Shown here piece by piece: positions 12,507 through 25,224 of a stretch of DNA of 64,000 bases (within the stretch, counting starts at the first letter, position 1; every line of letters starts with the position of its first letter). A program made the translations under genes and the position numbers. This DNA comes from Clusia tigrina. Taxonomy: Eukaryota > Arthropoda > Insecta > Diptera > Clusiidae. The notes beneath the pieces were generated by a model, which saw only the letters and a program-made list of their open reading frames with translations, ran no database searches and had not been told where the DNA came from. Location of the stretch: contig OV050030.1 of assembly GCA_920105625.2 (NCBI GenBank), forward strand, positions 236,995,889 through 237,059,888. Reading direction: 5' to 3'.

Positions 12507-14456
12507 TTACAAGTATTTGTATGTTTTATACTTTGATAGGTGTAGGACGTACTGTATAGAAGTTAGGGCCATTTGAAGTTTTATCAGTGTTTGACTTGGG
12601 ACTCAAGGGTAGCATGGCTTTGAGCGATAGCTTAAATTGACAAGAGGCTCGAGTTCTTTATTGTTACAATATTTCAAGGTTTTATGACGCTCCAGTAAAA
12701 AGTTACAAGCATTTGTATGTTTCAACCTTTGATAGGTGTAGGACGTACCGTATAGAAGTTAGGGCCATTTGAAGTTTTATCAGTGTTTGATTTGGGACTC
12801 AAGGGTAGCATAGCTTTGAGCGATAACTTAAATTGACAAGAGGCCCGAGTACTTTATTGTTACAAAATTTCAAGGTTTTATGGCGCTCCAGTAAAAAGTT
12901 AAAAGCATTTGTATGTTGCAAACTTTGATAGGTGTAGAACGTACCGTATAGAAGTTAGGCCCATTTGAAGTTTTATCAGTGTTTGATTTGGGACTCAAGG
13001 GTAGCATAGCTTTGAGCGATAGCTTAGATTGACAAGAGGCTCGAGTACTTTATTGTTACAAAATTTTAAGGTTTTATGACGCTCCAGTAAAAAGTTACTA
13101 GCATTTGTATGTTGCAAATCTTGATAGGTGTAGGACGTACCGTATAGAAGTTAGGGCCATTTGAAGTTTTATTAGGGACTCAAGGGTAGCATAGCTGTGA
13201 GCGATAGCTTAGATTGACAAGAGGCTCGAGTAGTTTATTGTTACAAAATTTTAAGGTTTTATGACGCTCCAGTAAAAAGCTACTAGCATTTGTATGTTGC
13301 AAATTTTGATAGGTGTAGGACGTACCCTATAGAAGTTAGGGCCATTTGATGTTTTATCAGTGTTTTGTTTGGGACTCAAGGGTAGCATAGCTTTGAGCGA
13401 TAACTTAAATTGACAAGAGGCTTGAGTACTTTATTGTTACAAAATTTTCAAGGTTTTATGACGCACCAGTAAAAAGTTACAAGCATTTTAATGTTGCAAA
13501 CTTTGATAAGTGTAGGACGTACCGTATAAAAGTTAGGGCCATTTGAAGTTTTATCAGTGTTTTATTTGAGACTCAAGGGTAGCATAGCTTTGAGCGATAG
13601 CTTAAATTGACTAGAGGCTCGAGTACTTTATTGTTACCAAATTTCAAGGTTTTATGACGCTCTAGTAAAAAGTTACAAGCATTTGTATGTTGCAAACTTT
13701 GATAGGTATAGGACGTACCGTGTAGAAGTTAGGGCCATTTGAAGTTTTATCAGTGTTTGATTTGGGACTCAAGGGTAGCATAGCTTTGAGCGATAGCTTA
13801 AATTGACAAGACGCTCGAGTACTTTACTGTTACAAAATTTCAAGGTTTTATGACGCTCCAGTAAGAAGTTACAAGCATTTGTATGTTACAAACTTGGATA
13901 AGAGTAGGACGTACCGTATAGAAGTTAGGGCCATTTGAAGTTTTATCAGTGTTTGATTTGGGACTCAAGAATAGCATAGCTTTGAGCTAGAGCTTAAATT
14001 GACAAGAGGCTCGAGTACTTTATTGTTACAAAATTTCAAGGTTTTATGATGCTCCAGTAAAAAGTTACAAGCATTTGCATGTTGCAAACTTTGATAGGTG
14101 TAGGACGTACCGTATAGAAGTTAGGGCCATTTGAAGTTTTATTAGTGTTTGATTTGGGACTCAAGGGTAGCATAGCTTTGAGCGATAGCTTAAATTGACA
14201 AGAGGCTCGAGTACTTTATTGTTACAAAATTTCAAGGTTCTATGAAGCTCCCGTAAAAAGTTACAAGCATTTGTATGTTGAAAACTTTGATAGGTATAGG
14301 ATGCACCGTATAGAATTTAGGGCCATTTGAAGCTTTATCCGTGTTTGATTTGGGACTCAAGGGTAGCATAGCTTTGAGCGATAGCTTAAATTGACAAGAG
14401 GCTCGAGTACTTTATTGTTACAAAATTTCCAGGTTTTATGACGCACCAGTAAAAAG
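12507..14456 (+). repeat. HOR-B copy 2 (10 monomers, 1950 bp)
   Basis: Same frame of ten monomers. Relative to copy 1 it has an extra 'agaacg/aggccc/cttagattg' monomer before the 11-bp-deleted monomer (13095-13279), and lacks the 'gtgcttg/gccagag' monomer after it. The count stays at ten. An inserted T ('aaaattttcaagg', near 13445) makes it one base longer than copy 1. The last five monomers are almost the same in both copies. Confidence 0.88.
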
Positions 14457-15229
14457 TTACAAGTATTTGTATGTTGTAAACTTTGATAGGTGTAGGACGT
14501 ACTGTATAGAAGTTAGGGCCATTTGAAGTTTTATCAGTGTTTCATTTGGGACTCAAGGGTAGCATGGCTTTGAGCGATAGCTTAAATTGACAAGAGGCTC
14601 GAGTTCTTTATTGTTACAATATTTCAAGGTTTTATGACGCTCCAGTAAAAAGTTACAAGCATTTGTATGTTTCAACCTTTGATAGGTGTAGGACGTACCG
14701 TATAGAAGTTAGAGCCATTTGAAGTTTTATCAGTGTTTGATTTGGGACTCAAGGGTAGCATAGCTTTGAGCGATAACTTAAATTGACAAGAGGCCCGACT
14801 ACTTTATTGTTACAAAATTTCAAGGTTTTATGGCGCTCCAGTAAAAAGTTAAAAGCATTTGTATGTTGCAAACTTTGATAGGTGTAGAACGTACCGTATA
14901 GAAGTTAGGCCCATTTGAAGTTTTATCAGTGTTTGATTTGGGACTCAAGGGTAGCATAGCTTTGAGCGATAGCTTAGATTGACAAGAGGCTCGAGTACTT
15001 TATTGTTACAAAATTTTAAGGTTTTATGACGCTCCAGTAAAAAGTTACTAGCATTTGTATGTTGCAAATCTTGATAGGTGTAGGACGTACCGTATAGAAG
15101 TTAGGGCCATTTGAAGTTTTATTAGGGACTCAAGGGTAGCATAGCTTTGAGCGATAGCTTAAATTGACAAGAGGCTCGAGTACTTTATTGTTACAAAATT
15201 TCCAGGTTTTATGACGCTCCAGTAAAAAG
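14457..15229 (+). repeat. HOR-B copy 3, partial (4 monomers)
   Basis: Carries the 'catggc/tatttcaagg', 'gtttcaacc/ggcccg', 'agaacg/cttagattg' and 11-bp-deleted monomers. The third short monomer (15045-15229) is chimeric: its left part, including the deletion, is HOR-B like, but its right part reads 'gctttgagcg' and 'ttccagg' as in the following domain. The switch from block B to the next domain therefore happens inside a monomer, just after the deletion. Confidence 0.85.
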
Positions 15230-16510
15230 TTACAAGCATTTGTATGTTGCAAACTTTGATAGGTGTAGGACATACCGTATAGAAGTTAGGGCCATTTGAA
15301 GTTTTATTAGTGTTTGATTTGGGACTCAAGAGTAGCATAGCTTTGAGCGATAGCTTAAATTGACAAGAGGCTCGAGTACTTTATTGTTACAAAATTTCAA
15401 GGTTTTATGACGGTCCAGTAAAAAGTTACAAGCATTTGTATGTTGCAAACTTTGATAGGTGTACCACGTACCGTATAGAAGTTAGGGCCATTTGAAGTTC
15501 TATTAGTGTTTGTTTTGGGACTCAGTGGTAGCATAGCTTTGAGCGATAGCTTAAATTGACAAGAGGCTCGAGTACTTTATTGTTACAAAATTTCAAGGTT
15601 TTATGACGCTCCAGTAAAAAGTTACAAGCATTTATATGTTGCAAACTTTGATAGGTATATGATGCACCGTATAGAATTTAGGGGCATTTGAAGCTTTATC
15701 CGTGTTTGATTTGGGACCCAAGGGTAGCATAGCTTTGAGCGATAGCTTAAATTTACAAGAGGCTCGAGTACTTTATTGTTATAAAATTTCAAGGTTTTAT
15801 GACGCACCAGTAAAAAGTTACAAGCATTTGAATGTTGCAAACTTTGATAGGTGTAGGACGTACCGTATAGAAGTTAGGGCCATTTGAAGTTTTCTCAGTG
15901 TTTGATTTGGGACTCAAGGGTAGCATAGCTTTGAGCGATAGCTTAAATTGACAAGAGGCTCGAGTACTTTATTGTTACAAAATTTCCAGGTTTTATGACG
16001 CTCCAGTAAAAAGTTACAAGCATTTGTATGTTGCAAACTTTGATAGGTGTAGGACGTACCGTATAGAAGTTAGGGCCATTTGAAGTTTTATTAGTGTTTG
16101 ATTTGGGACTCAAGAGTAGCGTAGCTTTCAGCGATAGCTTGAATTGACAAGAGACTCGAGTACTTTATTGTTACAAAATTTCAAGATTTTATGACGCTCC
16201 AGTAAAAAGTTACAAGCATTTGGATGTTGCAAACTTTGATAGGTGTACGACGTACCGTATAGAAGTTAGGGTCATTTGAAGTTTTATTAGTGTTTGATTT
16301 GGGACTCAAGGGTAGCATAGCTTTGAGCGATAGCTTAAATTGACAAGAGGCTCGAGTACTTTATTGTTACAAAATTTCAAGGTTTTATGACGCTCCAGTA
16401 AAAAGTTACAAGCATTTGTATGTTGCAAACTTTGATAGCTTTAGGATGCACCGTATATAATTTAGGGCCATTTGAAGCTTTATCCGTGTTTGATTTGGGA
16501 CTCAAGGGTA
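15230..16510 (+). repeat. Irregular monomers between HOR-B and HOR-C
   Basis: About six and a half monomers in register. They share the variants of block C ('ttattag', 'ttccagg', 'agagtagc', 'atgcaccg') but not its order. The monomer starting near 15622 has 'gtatatgatgcacc' and 'atttacaag', giving a 72-codon open frame by chance on the minus strand. Nothing else seen. Confidence 0.8.
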
Positions 16511-18666
16511 GCATAGCTTTGAGCGATAGCTTAAATTGACAAGAGGCTCGAGTACTTTATTGTTACAAAATTTCCAGGTTTTATGACGCTCCAGTAAAAA
16601 GTTACAAGCATTTGTATGTTGCAAACTTTGATAGGTGTAGGACGTACCGGATAGAAGTTAGGGCCATTTGAAGTTTTATTAGTGTTTGATTTGGGACTCA
16701 AGAGTAGCGTAGCTTTCAGCGATAGCTTGAATTGACAAGAGACTCGAGTACTTTATTGTTACAAAATTTCCAGGTTTTATGACGCTCCAGTAAAAAGTTA
16801 CAAGCATTTGTATGTTGCAAACTTTGATAGGTGTAGGACGTACCCTATAGAAGTTAGGGCCATTTGAAGTTTTATTAGTGTTTGATTTGGGACTCAAGAG
16901 TAGCGTAGCTTTGAGCGAGAGCTTGAATTGACAAGAGACTCGAGTACTTTATTGTTACAAAATTTCAAGATTTTATGACGCTCCAGTAAAAAGTTACAAG
17001 CATTTGGATGTTGCAAACTTTGATAGGTGTAGGACGTACCGTATAGAAGTTAGGGCCATTTGAAGTTTTATTAGTGTTTGATTTGGGACTCAAGGGTAGC
17101 ATAGCTTTGAGCGATAGCTTAAATTGACAAGAGGCTCGAGTACTTTATTGTTACAAAATTTCAAGGTTTTATGACGCTCCAGTAAAAAGTTACAAGCATT
17201 TGTATGTTGCAAACTTTGATAGCTTTAGGATGCACCGTATAGAATTTAGGGCCATTTGAAGCTTTATCCGTGTTTGATTTGGGACTCAAGGGTAGCATAG
17301 CTTTGAGCGATAGCTTAAATTGACAAGAGGCTCGAGTACTTTATTGTTACAAAATTTCAAGGTTTTATGACCCACCAGTAAAAAGTTACAAGTATTTGTA
17401 TGTTGTAAACTTTGATAGGTGTAGGACGTACTGTATAGAAGTTAGGGCCATTTGAAGTTTTATCAGTGTTTGATTTGGGACTCAAGGGTAGCATAGCTTT
17501 GAGCGACAGCTTAAATTGACAAGAGGCTCGAGTACTTTATTGTTACAAAATTTCAAGGTTTTATGACGCTCCAGTAAAAAGTTACAAGCATTTGTATGTT
17601 GCAAACTTTGATAGGTGTAGGATGTACCGTATAGAAGTTAGGGCCATTTGAAGTTTTATTAGTGTTTGATTTGGGACTCAAGGGTAGCATAGCTTTGAGC
17701 GATAGCGTAAATTGACAAGAGGCTCGAGTACTTTATTGTCACAAAATTTCAAGGTTTTATGACGCTCCAGTAAAAAGTTACAAGCATTTGTATGTTGCAA
17801 ACTTTGATAGGTATAGGATGCACCGTATAGAATATAGCGCCATTTGAAGCTTTATCCGTGTTTGATTTGGGACTCAAGTGTAGCATAGCTTTGAGCGATA
17901 GCTTAATTTGACAAGAGGCTCGAGTACTTTATTGTTACAAAATTTCAAGGTTTTATGACGCACCAGTAAAAAGATACAAGCATTTGTATGTTGCAAACTT
18001 TGATAGCTTTAGGATGCACCGTATAGAATTTAGGGCCATTTGAAGCTTTATCCGTGTTTGATTTGGGACTCAAGGGTAGCATAGCTTTGAGCGATAGCTT
18101 AAATTGACAAGAGGCTCGAGTACTTTATTGTTACAAAATTTCAAGGTTTTATGACCCACCAGTAAAAAGTTACAAGTATTTGTATGTTGTAAACTTTGAT
18201 AGGTGTAGGACGTACTGTATAGAAGTTAGGGCCATTTGAAGTTTTATCAGTGTTTTATTTGGGACTCAAGGGTAGCATAGCTTTGAGCGATAGCTTAAAT
18301 TGACAAGAGGCTCGAGTACTTTATTGTTACAAAATTTTCAGGTTTTATGACGTTCCAGTAAAAAGTTACAAGCATTTGTATGTGGCAAACTTTGATAGGT
18401 GTAGGACGTACCGTATAGAAGTTAGGGCCATTTGAAGTTTTATTAGTGTTTGATTTGGGACTCAAGGGTAGCATAGCTTTAAGCGATAGCTTAAATTGAC
18501 AAGAGGCTCGAGTACTTTATTGTTACAAAATTTCCAGGTTTTATGACGCTCCAGTAAAAAGTTACAAACATTTGTATGTTGCAAACTTTGATAGGTGTAC
18601 GGCGTACCGTATAGAAGTTAGGGCCATTTGAAGTTTTATTAGTGTTTGATTTGGGACTCAAGGGTT
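16511..18666 (+). repeat. HOR-C copy 1 (11 monomers, 2156 bp)
   Basis: First copy of a tandem duplication with a shift of exactly 2156 = 11x196. Diagnostic points: 'taccggatag' at 16645, 'accctatag' in the next monomer, 'gatagctttagg' near 17219, 'gacagc', 'attgtcac' near 17735, 'aatatagcgcc', 'aaaaagatac', 'gttttattt/ttttcagg/gttcc' and 'gtacggcg' at 18598. Left limit set by the A/T difference at 16510 versus 18666. Confidence 0.92.
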
Positions 18667-20853
18667 GCATAGCTTTGAGCGATAGCTTAAATTGACAAGA
18701 GGCTCGAGTACTTTATTGTTACAAAATTTCCAGGTTTTATGACGCTCCAGTAAAAAGTTACAAGCATTTGTATGTTGCAAACTTTGATAGGTGTAGGACG
18801 TACCGGATAGAAGTTAGGGCCATTTGAAGTTTTATTAGTGTTTGATTTGGGACTCAAGAGTAGCGTAGCTTTCAGCGATAGCTTGAATTGACAAGAGACT
18901 CGAGTACTTTATTGTTACAAAATTTCCAGGTTTTATGACGCTCCAGTAAAAAGTTACAAGCATTTGTATGTTGCAAACTTTGATAGGTGTAGGACGTACC
19001 CTATAGAAGTTAGGGCCATTTGAAGTTTTATTAGTGTTTGATTTGGGACTCAAGAGTAGCGTAGCTTTGAGCGAGAGCTTGAATTGACAAGAGACTCGAG
19101 TACTTTATTGTTACAAAATTTCAAGATTTTATGACGCTCCAGTAAAAAGTTACAAGCATTTGGATGTTGCAAACTTTGATAGGTGTAGGACGTACCGTAT
19201 AGAAGTTAGGGCCATTTGAAGTTTTATTAGTGTTTGATTTGGGACTCAAGGGTAGCATAGCTTTGAGCGATAGCTTAAATTGACAAGAGGCTCGAGTACT
19301 TTATTGTTACAAAATTTCAAGGTTTTATGACGCTCCAGTAAAAAGTTACAAGCATTTGTATGTTGCAAACTTTGATAGCTTTAGGATGCACCGTATAGAA
19401 TTTAGGGCCATTTGAAGCTTTATCCGTGTTTGATTTGGGACTCAAGGGTAGCATAGCTTTGAGCGATAGCTTAAATTGACAAGAGGCTCGAGTACTTTAT
19501 TGTTACAAAATTTCAAGGTTTTATGACCCACCAGTAAAAAGTTACAAGTATTTGTATGTTGTAAACTTTGATAGGTGTAGGACGTACTGTATAGAAGTTA
19601 GGGCCATTTGAAGTTTTATCAGTGTTTGATTTGGGACTCAAGGGTAGCATAGCTTTGAGCGACAGCTTAAATTGACAAGAGGCTCGAGTACTTTATTGTT
19701 ACAAAATTTCAAGGTTTTATGACGCTCCAGTAAAAAGTTACAAGCATTTGTATGTTGCAAACTTTGATAGGTGTAGGATGTACCGTATAGAAGTTAGGGC
19801 CATTTGAAGTTTTATTAGTGTTTGATTTGGGACTCAAGGGTAGCATAGCTTTGAGCGATAGCGTAAATTGACAAGAGGCTCGAGTACTTTATTGTCACAA
19901 AATTTCAAGGTTTTATGACGCTCCAGTAAAAAGTTACAAGCATTTGTATGTTGCAAACTTTGATAGGTATAGGATGCACCGTATAGAATATAGCGCCATT
20001 TGAAGCTTTATCCGTGTTTGATTTGGGACTCAAGTGTAGCATAGCTTTGAGCGATAGCTTAATTTGACAAGAGGCTCGAGTACTTTATTGTTACAAAATT
20101 TCAAGGTTTTATGACGCACCAGTAAAAAGATACAAGCATTTGTATGTTGCAAACTTTGATAGCTTTAGGATGCACCGTATAGAATTTAGGGCCATTTGAA
20201 GCTTTATCCGTGTTTGATTTGGGACTCAAGGGTAGCATAGCTTTGAGCGATAGCTTAAATTGACAAGAGGCTCGAGTACTTTATTGTTACAAAATTTCAA
20301 GGTTTTATGACCCACCAGTAAAAAGTTACAAGTATTTGTATGTTGTAAACTTTGATAGGTGTAGGACGTACTGTATAGAAGTTAGGGCCATTTGAAGTTT
20401 TATCAGTGTTTTATTTGGGACTCAAGGGTAGCATAGCTTTGAGCGATAGCTTAAATTGACAAGAGGCTCGAGTACTTTATTGTTACAAAATTTTCAGGTT
20501 TTATGACGTTCCAGTAAAAAGTTACAAGCATTTGTATGTGGCAAACTTTGATAGGTGTAGGACGTACCGTATAGAAGTTAGGGCCATTTGAAGTTTTATT
20601 AGTGTTTGATTTGGGACTCAAGGGTAGCATAGCTTTAAGCGATAGCTTAAATTGACAAGAGGCTCGAGTACTTTATTGTTACAAAATTTCCAGGTTTTAT
20701 GACGCTCCAGTAAAAAGTTACAAACATTTGTATGTTGCAAACTTTGATAGGTGTACGGCGTACCGTATAGAAGTTAGGGCCATTTGAAGTTTTATTAGTG
20801 TTTGATTTGGGACTCAAGGGTTGCATAGCTTTGAGCGATAGCTTAAATTGACA
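18667..20853 (+). repeat. HOR-C copy 2 (11 monomers plus 31 bp)
   Basis: Repeats the preceding copy with all diagnostic changes at +2156; I noticed no mismatch between 16511-18697 and 18667-20853. The match stops at 'acaggagg' (20851) versus 'acaagagg' (18695). Such identity implies a very recent duplication or an assembly duplication. Confidence 0.92.
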
Positions 20854-21305
20854 GGAGGCTCGAGTACTTTATTGTTACAAAATTTCAAGGTTTTATGACG
20901 CTCCAGTAAAAAGTTACAAGCATTTGTATGTTGCAAACTTTGATAGGTATAGGATGCACCGTATAGAATTTAGCGCCATTTGAAGCTTTATCCGTGTTTG
21001 ATTTGGGACTCAAGTGTAGCATAGCTTTGAGCGATAGCTTAATTTGACAAGAGGCTCGAGTACTTTATTGTTACAAAATTTCAAGGTTTTATGACGCACC
21101 AGTAAAAAGTTACAAGCATTTGAATGTTGCAAACTTTGATAGGTGTAGGACGTACCGTATAGAAGTTAGGGCCATTTGAAGTTTTCTCAGTGTTTGGTTT
21201 GGGACTCAAGGGTAGCATAGCTTTGAGCGATAGCTTAAATTGACAAGAGGCTCGAGTACTTTATTGTTACAAAATTTCAAGGTTTTATGACGCTCCAGTA
21301 AAAAG
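20522..21305 (+). repeat. Cassette D, copy 1 (4 monomers, 784 bp)
   Basis: Monomers carrying, in order: 'ttattag/ttccagg'; 'aaacatttg/gtacggcg/gggttgc/acagg'; 'atgcaccg/tagcgcc/agtgtagc/aatttgac/gcacc'; 'gcatttgaatg/ttctcag/ttggtttgg'. The same four monomers occur at 23265-24048 and 26009-26792, shifts 2743 and 2744 (14 monomers; the missing base is a deletion in 'gtacctattg' near 22632). Confidence 0.88.
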
Positions 21306-23264
21306 TTACAAGTCTTTGTATGTTGTAAACTTTGATAGGTGTAGGACGTACTGTATAGAAGTTAGGGCCATTTGAAATTTTATCAGTGTTTGATTTGGGA
21401 CTCAAGGGTAGCACAGCTTTGAGCGATAGCTTAAATTGACAAGAGGCTCGAGTACTTTATTGTTACAAAATTTCAAGGTTTTATGAAGCTCCAGTAAAAA
21501 GTTACAAGCAGTTGTATGTTGCAAACTTTGATAGGTATAGGATGCACCGTATAGAATTTAGGGCCATTTGAAGCTTTATCCATGTTTGATTTGGGACTCA
21601 AGTGTAGCATAGCTTTGAGCGATAGCTTAAATTGACAAGAGGCTCGAGTACTTTATTGTTACAAATTTTCAAGGTTTTATGACGCGCCAGTAAAAAGTTA
21701 CAAGTATTTGTATGTTGTAAACTTTGATAGGTGTAGGACGTACTGTATAGAAGTTAGGGCCATTTGAAGTTTTATCAGTGTTTGATTTGGGACTCAAGGG
21801 TAGCATAGCTTTGAGCGATAGCTTAAATTGACAAGAGGCTCGAGTACTTTATTGTTACAAAATTTCAAGGTTTTATGACGCTCCAGTAAAAAGTTACAAG
21901 CATTTGTATGTTGCAATCTTTGATAGCTTTAGGATGCACCGTATAGAATTTAGGGCCATTTGAAGCTTTATCCGTGTTTGATTTGGGACTCAAGGGTAGC
22001 ATAGCTTTGAGCGATAGCTTAAGTTGACAAGAGGCTCGAGTACTTTATTGTTACAAAATTTCAAGGTTTTATGACCCACCAGTAAAAAGTTACAAGTATT
22101 TGTATGTTGTAAACTTTGATAGGTGTAGGACGTACTGTATAGAAGTTAGGGCCATTTGAAGTTTTATCAGTGTTTGATTTGGGACTCAAGGGTAGCATAG
22201 CTTTGAGCGACAGCTTAAATTGACAAGAGGCTCGAGTACTTTATTGTTACAAAATTTCAAGGTTTTATGACGCTCCAGTAAAAAGTTACAAGCATTTGTA
22301 TGTTGCAAACTTTGATAGGTGTAGGACGTACCGTATAGAAGTTAGGGCCATTTGAAGTTTTATTAGTGTTTGCTTTGGGACTCAAGGGTAGCATAGCTTT
22401 GAGCGATAGCGTAAATTGACAAGAGGCTCGAGTACTTTATTGTTACAAAATTTCAAGGTTTTATGACGCTCCAGTAAAAAGTTACAAGCATTTGTATGTT
22501 GCAAACTTTGATAGGTATAGGATGCACCGTATAGAATTTAGGGCCATTTGAAGCTTTATCCCTGTTTGATTTGGGACTCAAGGGTAGCATAGCTTTGAGC
22601 GATAGATTAAATTGACAAGAGGCTCGAGTACCTATTGTTACAAAATTTCAAGGTTTTATGACGCACCAGTAAAACGTTACAAGCATTTGAATGTTGCAAA
22701 CTTTGATAGGTGTAGGACGTACCGTATAGAAGTTAGGGCCATTTGAAGTTTTCTCAGTGTTTGATTTGGGACTCAAGGGTAGCATAGATTTGAGCGATAG
22801 CTTAAATTGACAAGAGGCTCGAGTACTTTATTGTTACAAAATTTCCAGGTTTTATGACGCTCCAGTAAAAAGTTACAAGCATTTGTATGTTGCAAACTTT
22901 GATAGGTGTAGGACGTACCGTATAGAAGTTAGGGCCATTTGAAGTTTTATTAGTGTTTGATTTGGGACTTAAGGGTAGCATAGCTTTGAGCGATAGCTTA
23001 AATTGACAAGAGGCTCGAGTACTTTATTGTTACAAAATTTCAAGGTTTTATGACGCTCCAGTAAAAAGTTACAAGCATTTGTATGTTGCAAATTTTGATA
23101 GGTGTAGGACGTACCCTATAGAAGTTAGGGCCATTTGAATTTTTATCAGTGTTTTATTTGGGACTCAAGGGTAGCATAGCTTTGAGCGATAGCTTAAATT
23201 GACAAGAGGCTCGAGTACTTTATTGTTACAAAATTTTCAGGTTTTATGACGTTCCAGTAAAAAG
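21306..23264 (+). repeat. Mixed monomers between D cassettes
   Basis: Ten monomers, one with a 1-bp deletion ('gtacctattg' near 22632). The first ones ('aagtctttg', 'cacagc', 'gaagctcc', 'ttatccatg', 'agtgtagc') recur near 24833 and 27577; the middle ones ('gatagctttagg', 'gaccc', 'gacagc', 'gcgtaaatt') recall HOR-C monomers at 17.2-17.8 kb. It looks like a patchwork of C and D-E material. Confidence 0.8.
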
Positions 23265-24636
23265 TTACAAGCATTTGTATGTTGCAAACTTTGATAGGTG
23301 TAGGACGTACCGTATAGAAGTTAGGGCCATTTGAAGTTTTATTAGTGTTTGATTTGGGACTCAAGGGTAGCATAGCTTTGAGCGATAGCTTAAATTGACA
23401 AGAGGCTCGAGTACTTTATTGTTACAAAATTTCCAGGTTTTATGACGCTCCAGTAAAAAGTTACAAACATTTGTATGTTGCAAACTTTGATAGGTGTACG
23501 GCGTACCGTATAGAAGTTAGGGCCATTTGAAGTTTTATTAGTGTTTGATTTGGGACTCAAGGGTTGCATAGCTTTGAGCGATAGCTTAAATTGACAGGAG
23601 GCTCGAGTACTTTATTGTTACAAAATTTCAAGGTTTTATGACGCTCCAGTAAAAAGTTACAAGCATTTGTATGTTGCAAACTTTGATAGGTATAGGATGC
23701 ACCGTATAGAATTTAGCGCCATTTGAAGCTTTATCCGTGTTTGATTTGGGACTCAAGTGTAGCATAGCTTTGAGCGATAGCTTAATTTGACAAGAGGCTC
23801 GAGTACTTTATTGTTACAAAATTTCAAGGTTTTATGACGCACCAGTAAAAAGTTACAAGCATTTGAATGTTGCAAACTTTGATAGGTGTAGGACGTACCG
23901 TATAGAAGTTAGGGCCATTTGAAGTTTTCTCAGTGTTTGGTTTGGGACTCAAGGGTAGCATAGCTTTGAGCGATAGCTTAAATTGACAAGAGGCTCGAGT
24001 ACTTTATTGTTACAAAATTTCAAGGTTTTATGACGCTCCAGTAAAAAGTTACAAGCATTTGTATGTTGCAAACTTTGATAGGTGTAGGACGTACCGTATA
24101 GAAGTTGGGGCCATTTGAAGTTTTATCAGTGTTTGATTTGGGACTCAAGGGAAGCATAGCTTTGAGCGATAGCTTAAATTGGCAAGAGGCTCGAGTTCTT
24201 TATTGTTACAAAATTTCAACGTTTTATGACGCTCCAGTAAAAAGTTAAAAGCATTTGTATGTTGCAAACTTTGATAGGTGTAGGGCATACCGTATAGAAG
24301 TTAGGGCCATTTGAAGTTTTCTCAGTGTTTGATTTGGGACTCAAGGGTACCATAGCTTTGAGCGATAGCTTAAATTGACAAGAGGCTCGAGTACTTTATT
24401 GTTACAAAATTTCCAGGTTTTATGACGCTCCAGTAAAAAGTTACAAGCATTTGTATGTTGCAAACTTTGATAGGTGTAGGACGTACCGTATAGAAGTTAG
24501 GGCCATTTGAAGTTTTATCAGTGTTTTATTTGGGACTCAAGGGTAGCATGGCTTTGAGCGATAACTTAAATTGACAAGAGGCTCGAGTACTTTAATGTTA
24601 CAAAATTTCAAGGTTTTATGACGCTCCAGTAAAAAG
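23265..24636 (+). repeat. Cassette D, copy 2, extended (7 monomers, 1372 bp)
   Basis: The four D monomers followed by three more: 'gttgggg/gggaagc/ttggcaag/caacg'; 'ttaaaag/gggcatacc/ttctcag/gggtacc'; 'gttttattt/catggc/gataac/taatgtt'. The full seven recur at 26009-27380, shift 2744. Confidence 0.88.
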
Positions 24637-25224
24637 TTACAAGCATTTGTATGTTGCAAACTTTGATAGGTATAGGATGCACCGTATAGAATTTAGGGCC
24701 ATTTGAAGCTTTATCCATGTTTGATTTGGGACTCAAGTGTAGCATAGCTTTGAGCGACAGCTTAAATTGACAAGTGGCTCGAGTACTTTATTGTTACAAA
24801 ATTTCAAGGTTTTATGACGCTCCAGTAAAAAGTTACAAGTCTTTGTATGTTGTAAACTTTGATAGGTGTAGGACGTACTGTATAGAAGTTAGGGCCATTT
24901 GAAATTTTATCAGTGTTTGATTTGTCACTCAAGGGTAGCACAGCTTTGAGCGATAGCTTAAATTGACAAGAGGCTCGAGTACTTTATTGTTGCAAAATTT
25001 CAAGGTTTTATGACGCTCCAGTAAAAAGTTACAAGTATTTGAATGTTGCAAACTTTGATAGGTGTAGGACGTACCGTATAGAAGTTAGGGCCATTTGAAG
25101 TTTTCTCAGTGTTTGATTTGGGACTCAAGGGTAGCATAGCTTTGAGCGATAGCTTAAATTGACAAGAGGCTCGAGTACTTTATTGTTACAAAATTTCCAG
25201 GTTTTATGACGCTCCAGTAAAAAG
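24637..25224 (+). repeat. Three linking monomers
   Basis: Monomers with 'atgcacc/ttatccatg/gacagc/aagtggc', 'aagtctttg/gtcactc/cacagc' and 'aagtatttgaatg/ttctcag/ttccagg'. The last also begins the 3136-bp shifted match at 28165. No other content. Confidence 0.8.

Noticed and set aside
10558..15229. CENP-B box
   Set aside because: The required spacing of TTCG and CGGG was not found on either strand. The nearest CGGG (minus strand of 'gcccgag' in HOR-B) lacks the TTCG part.
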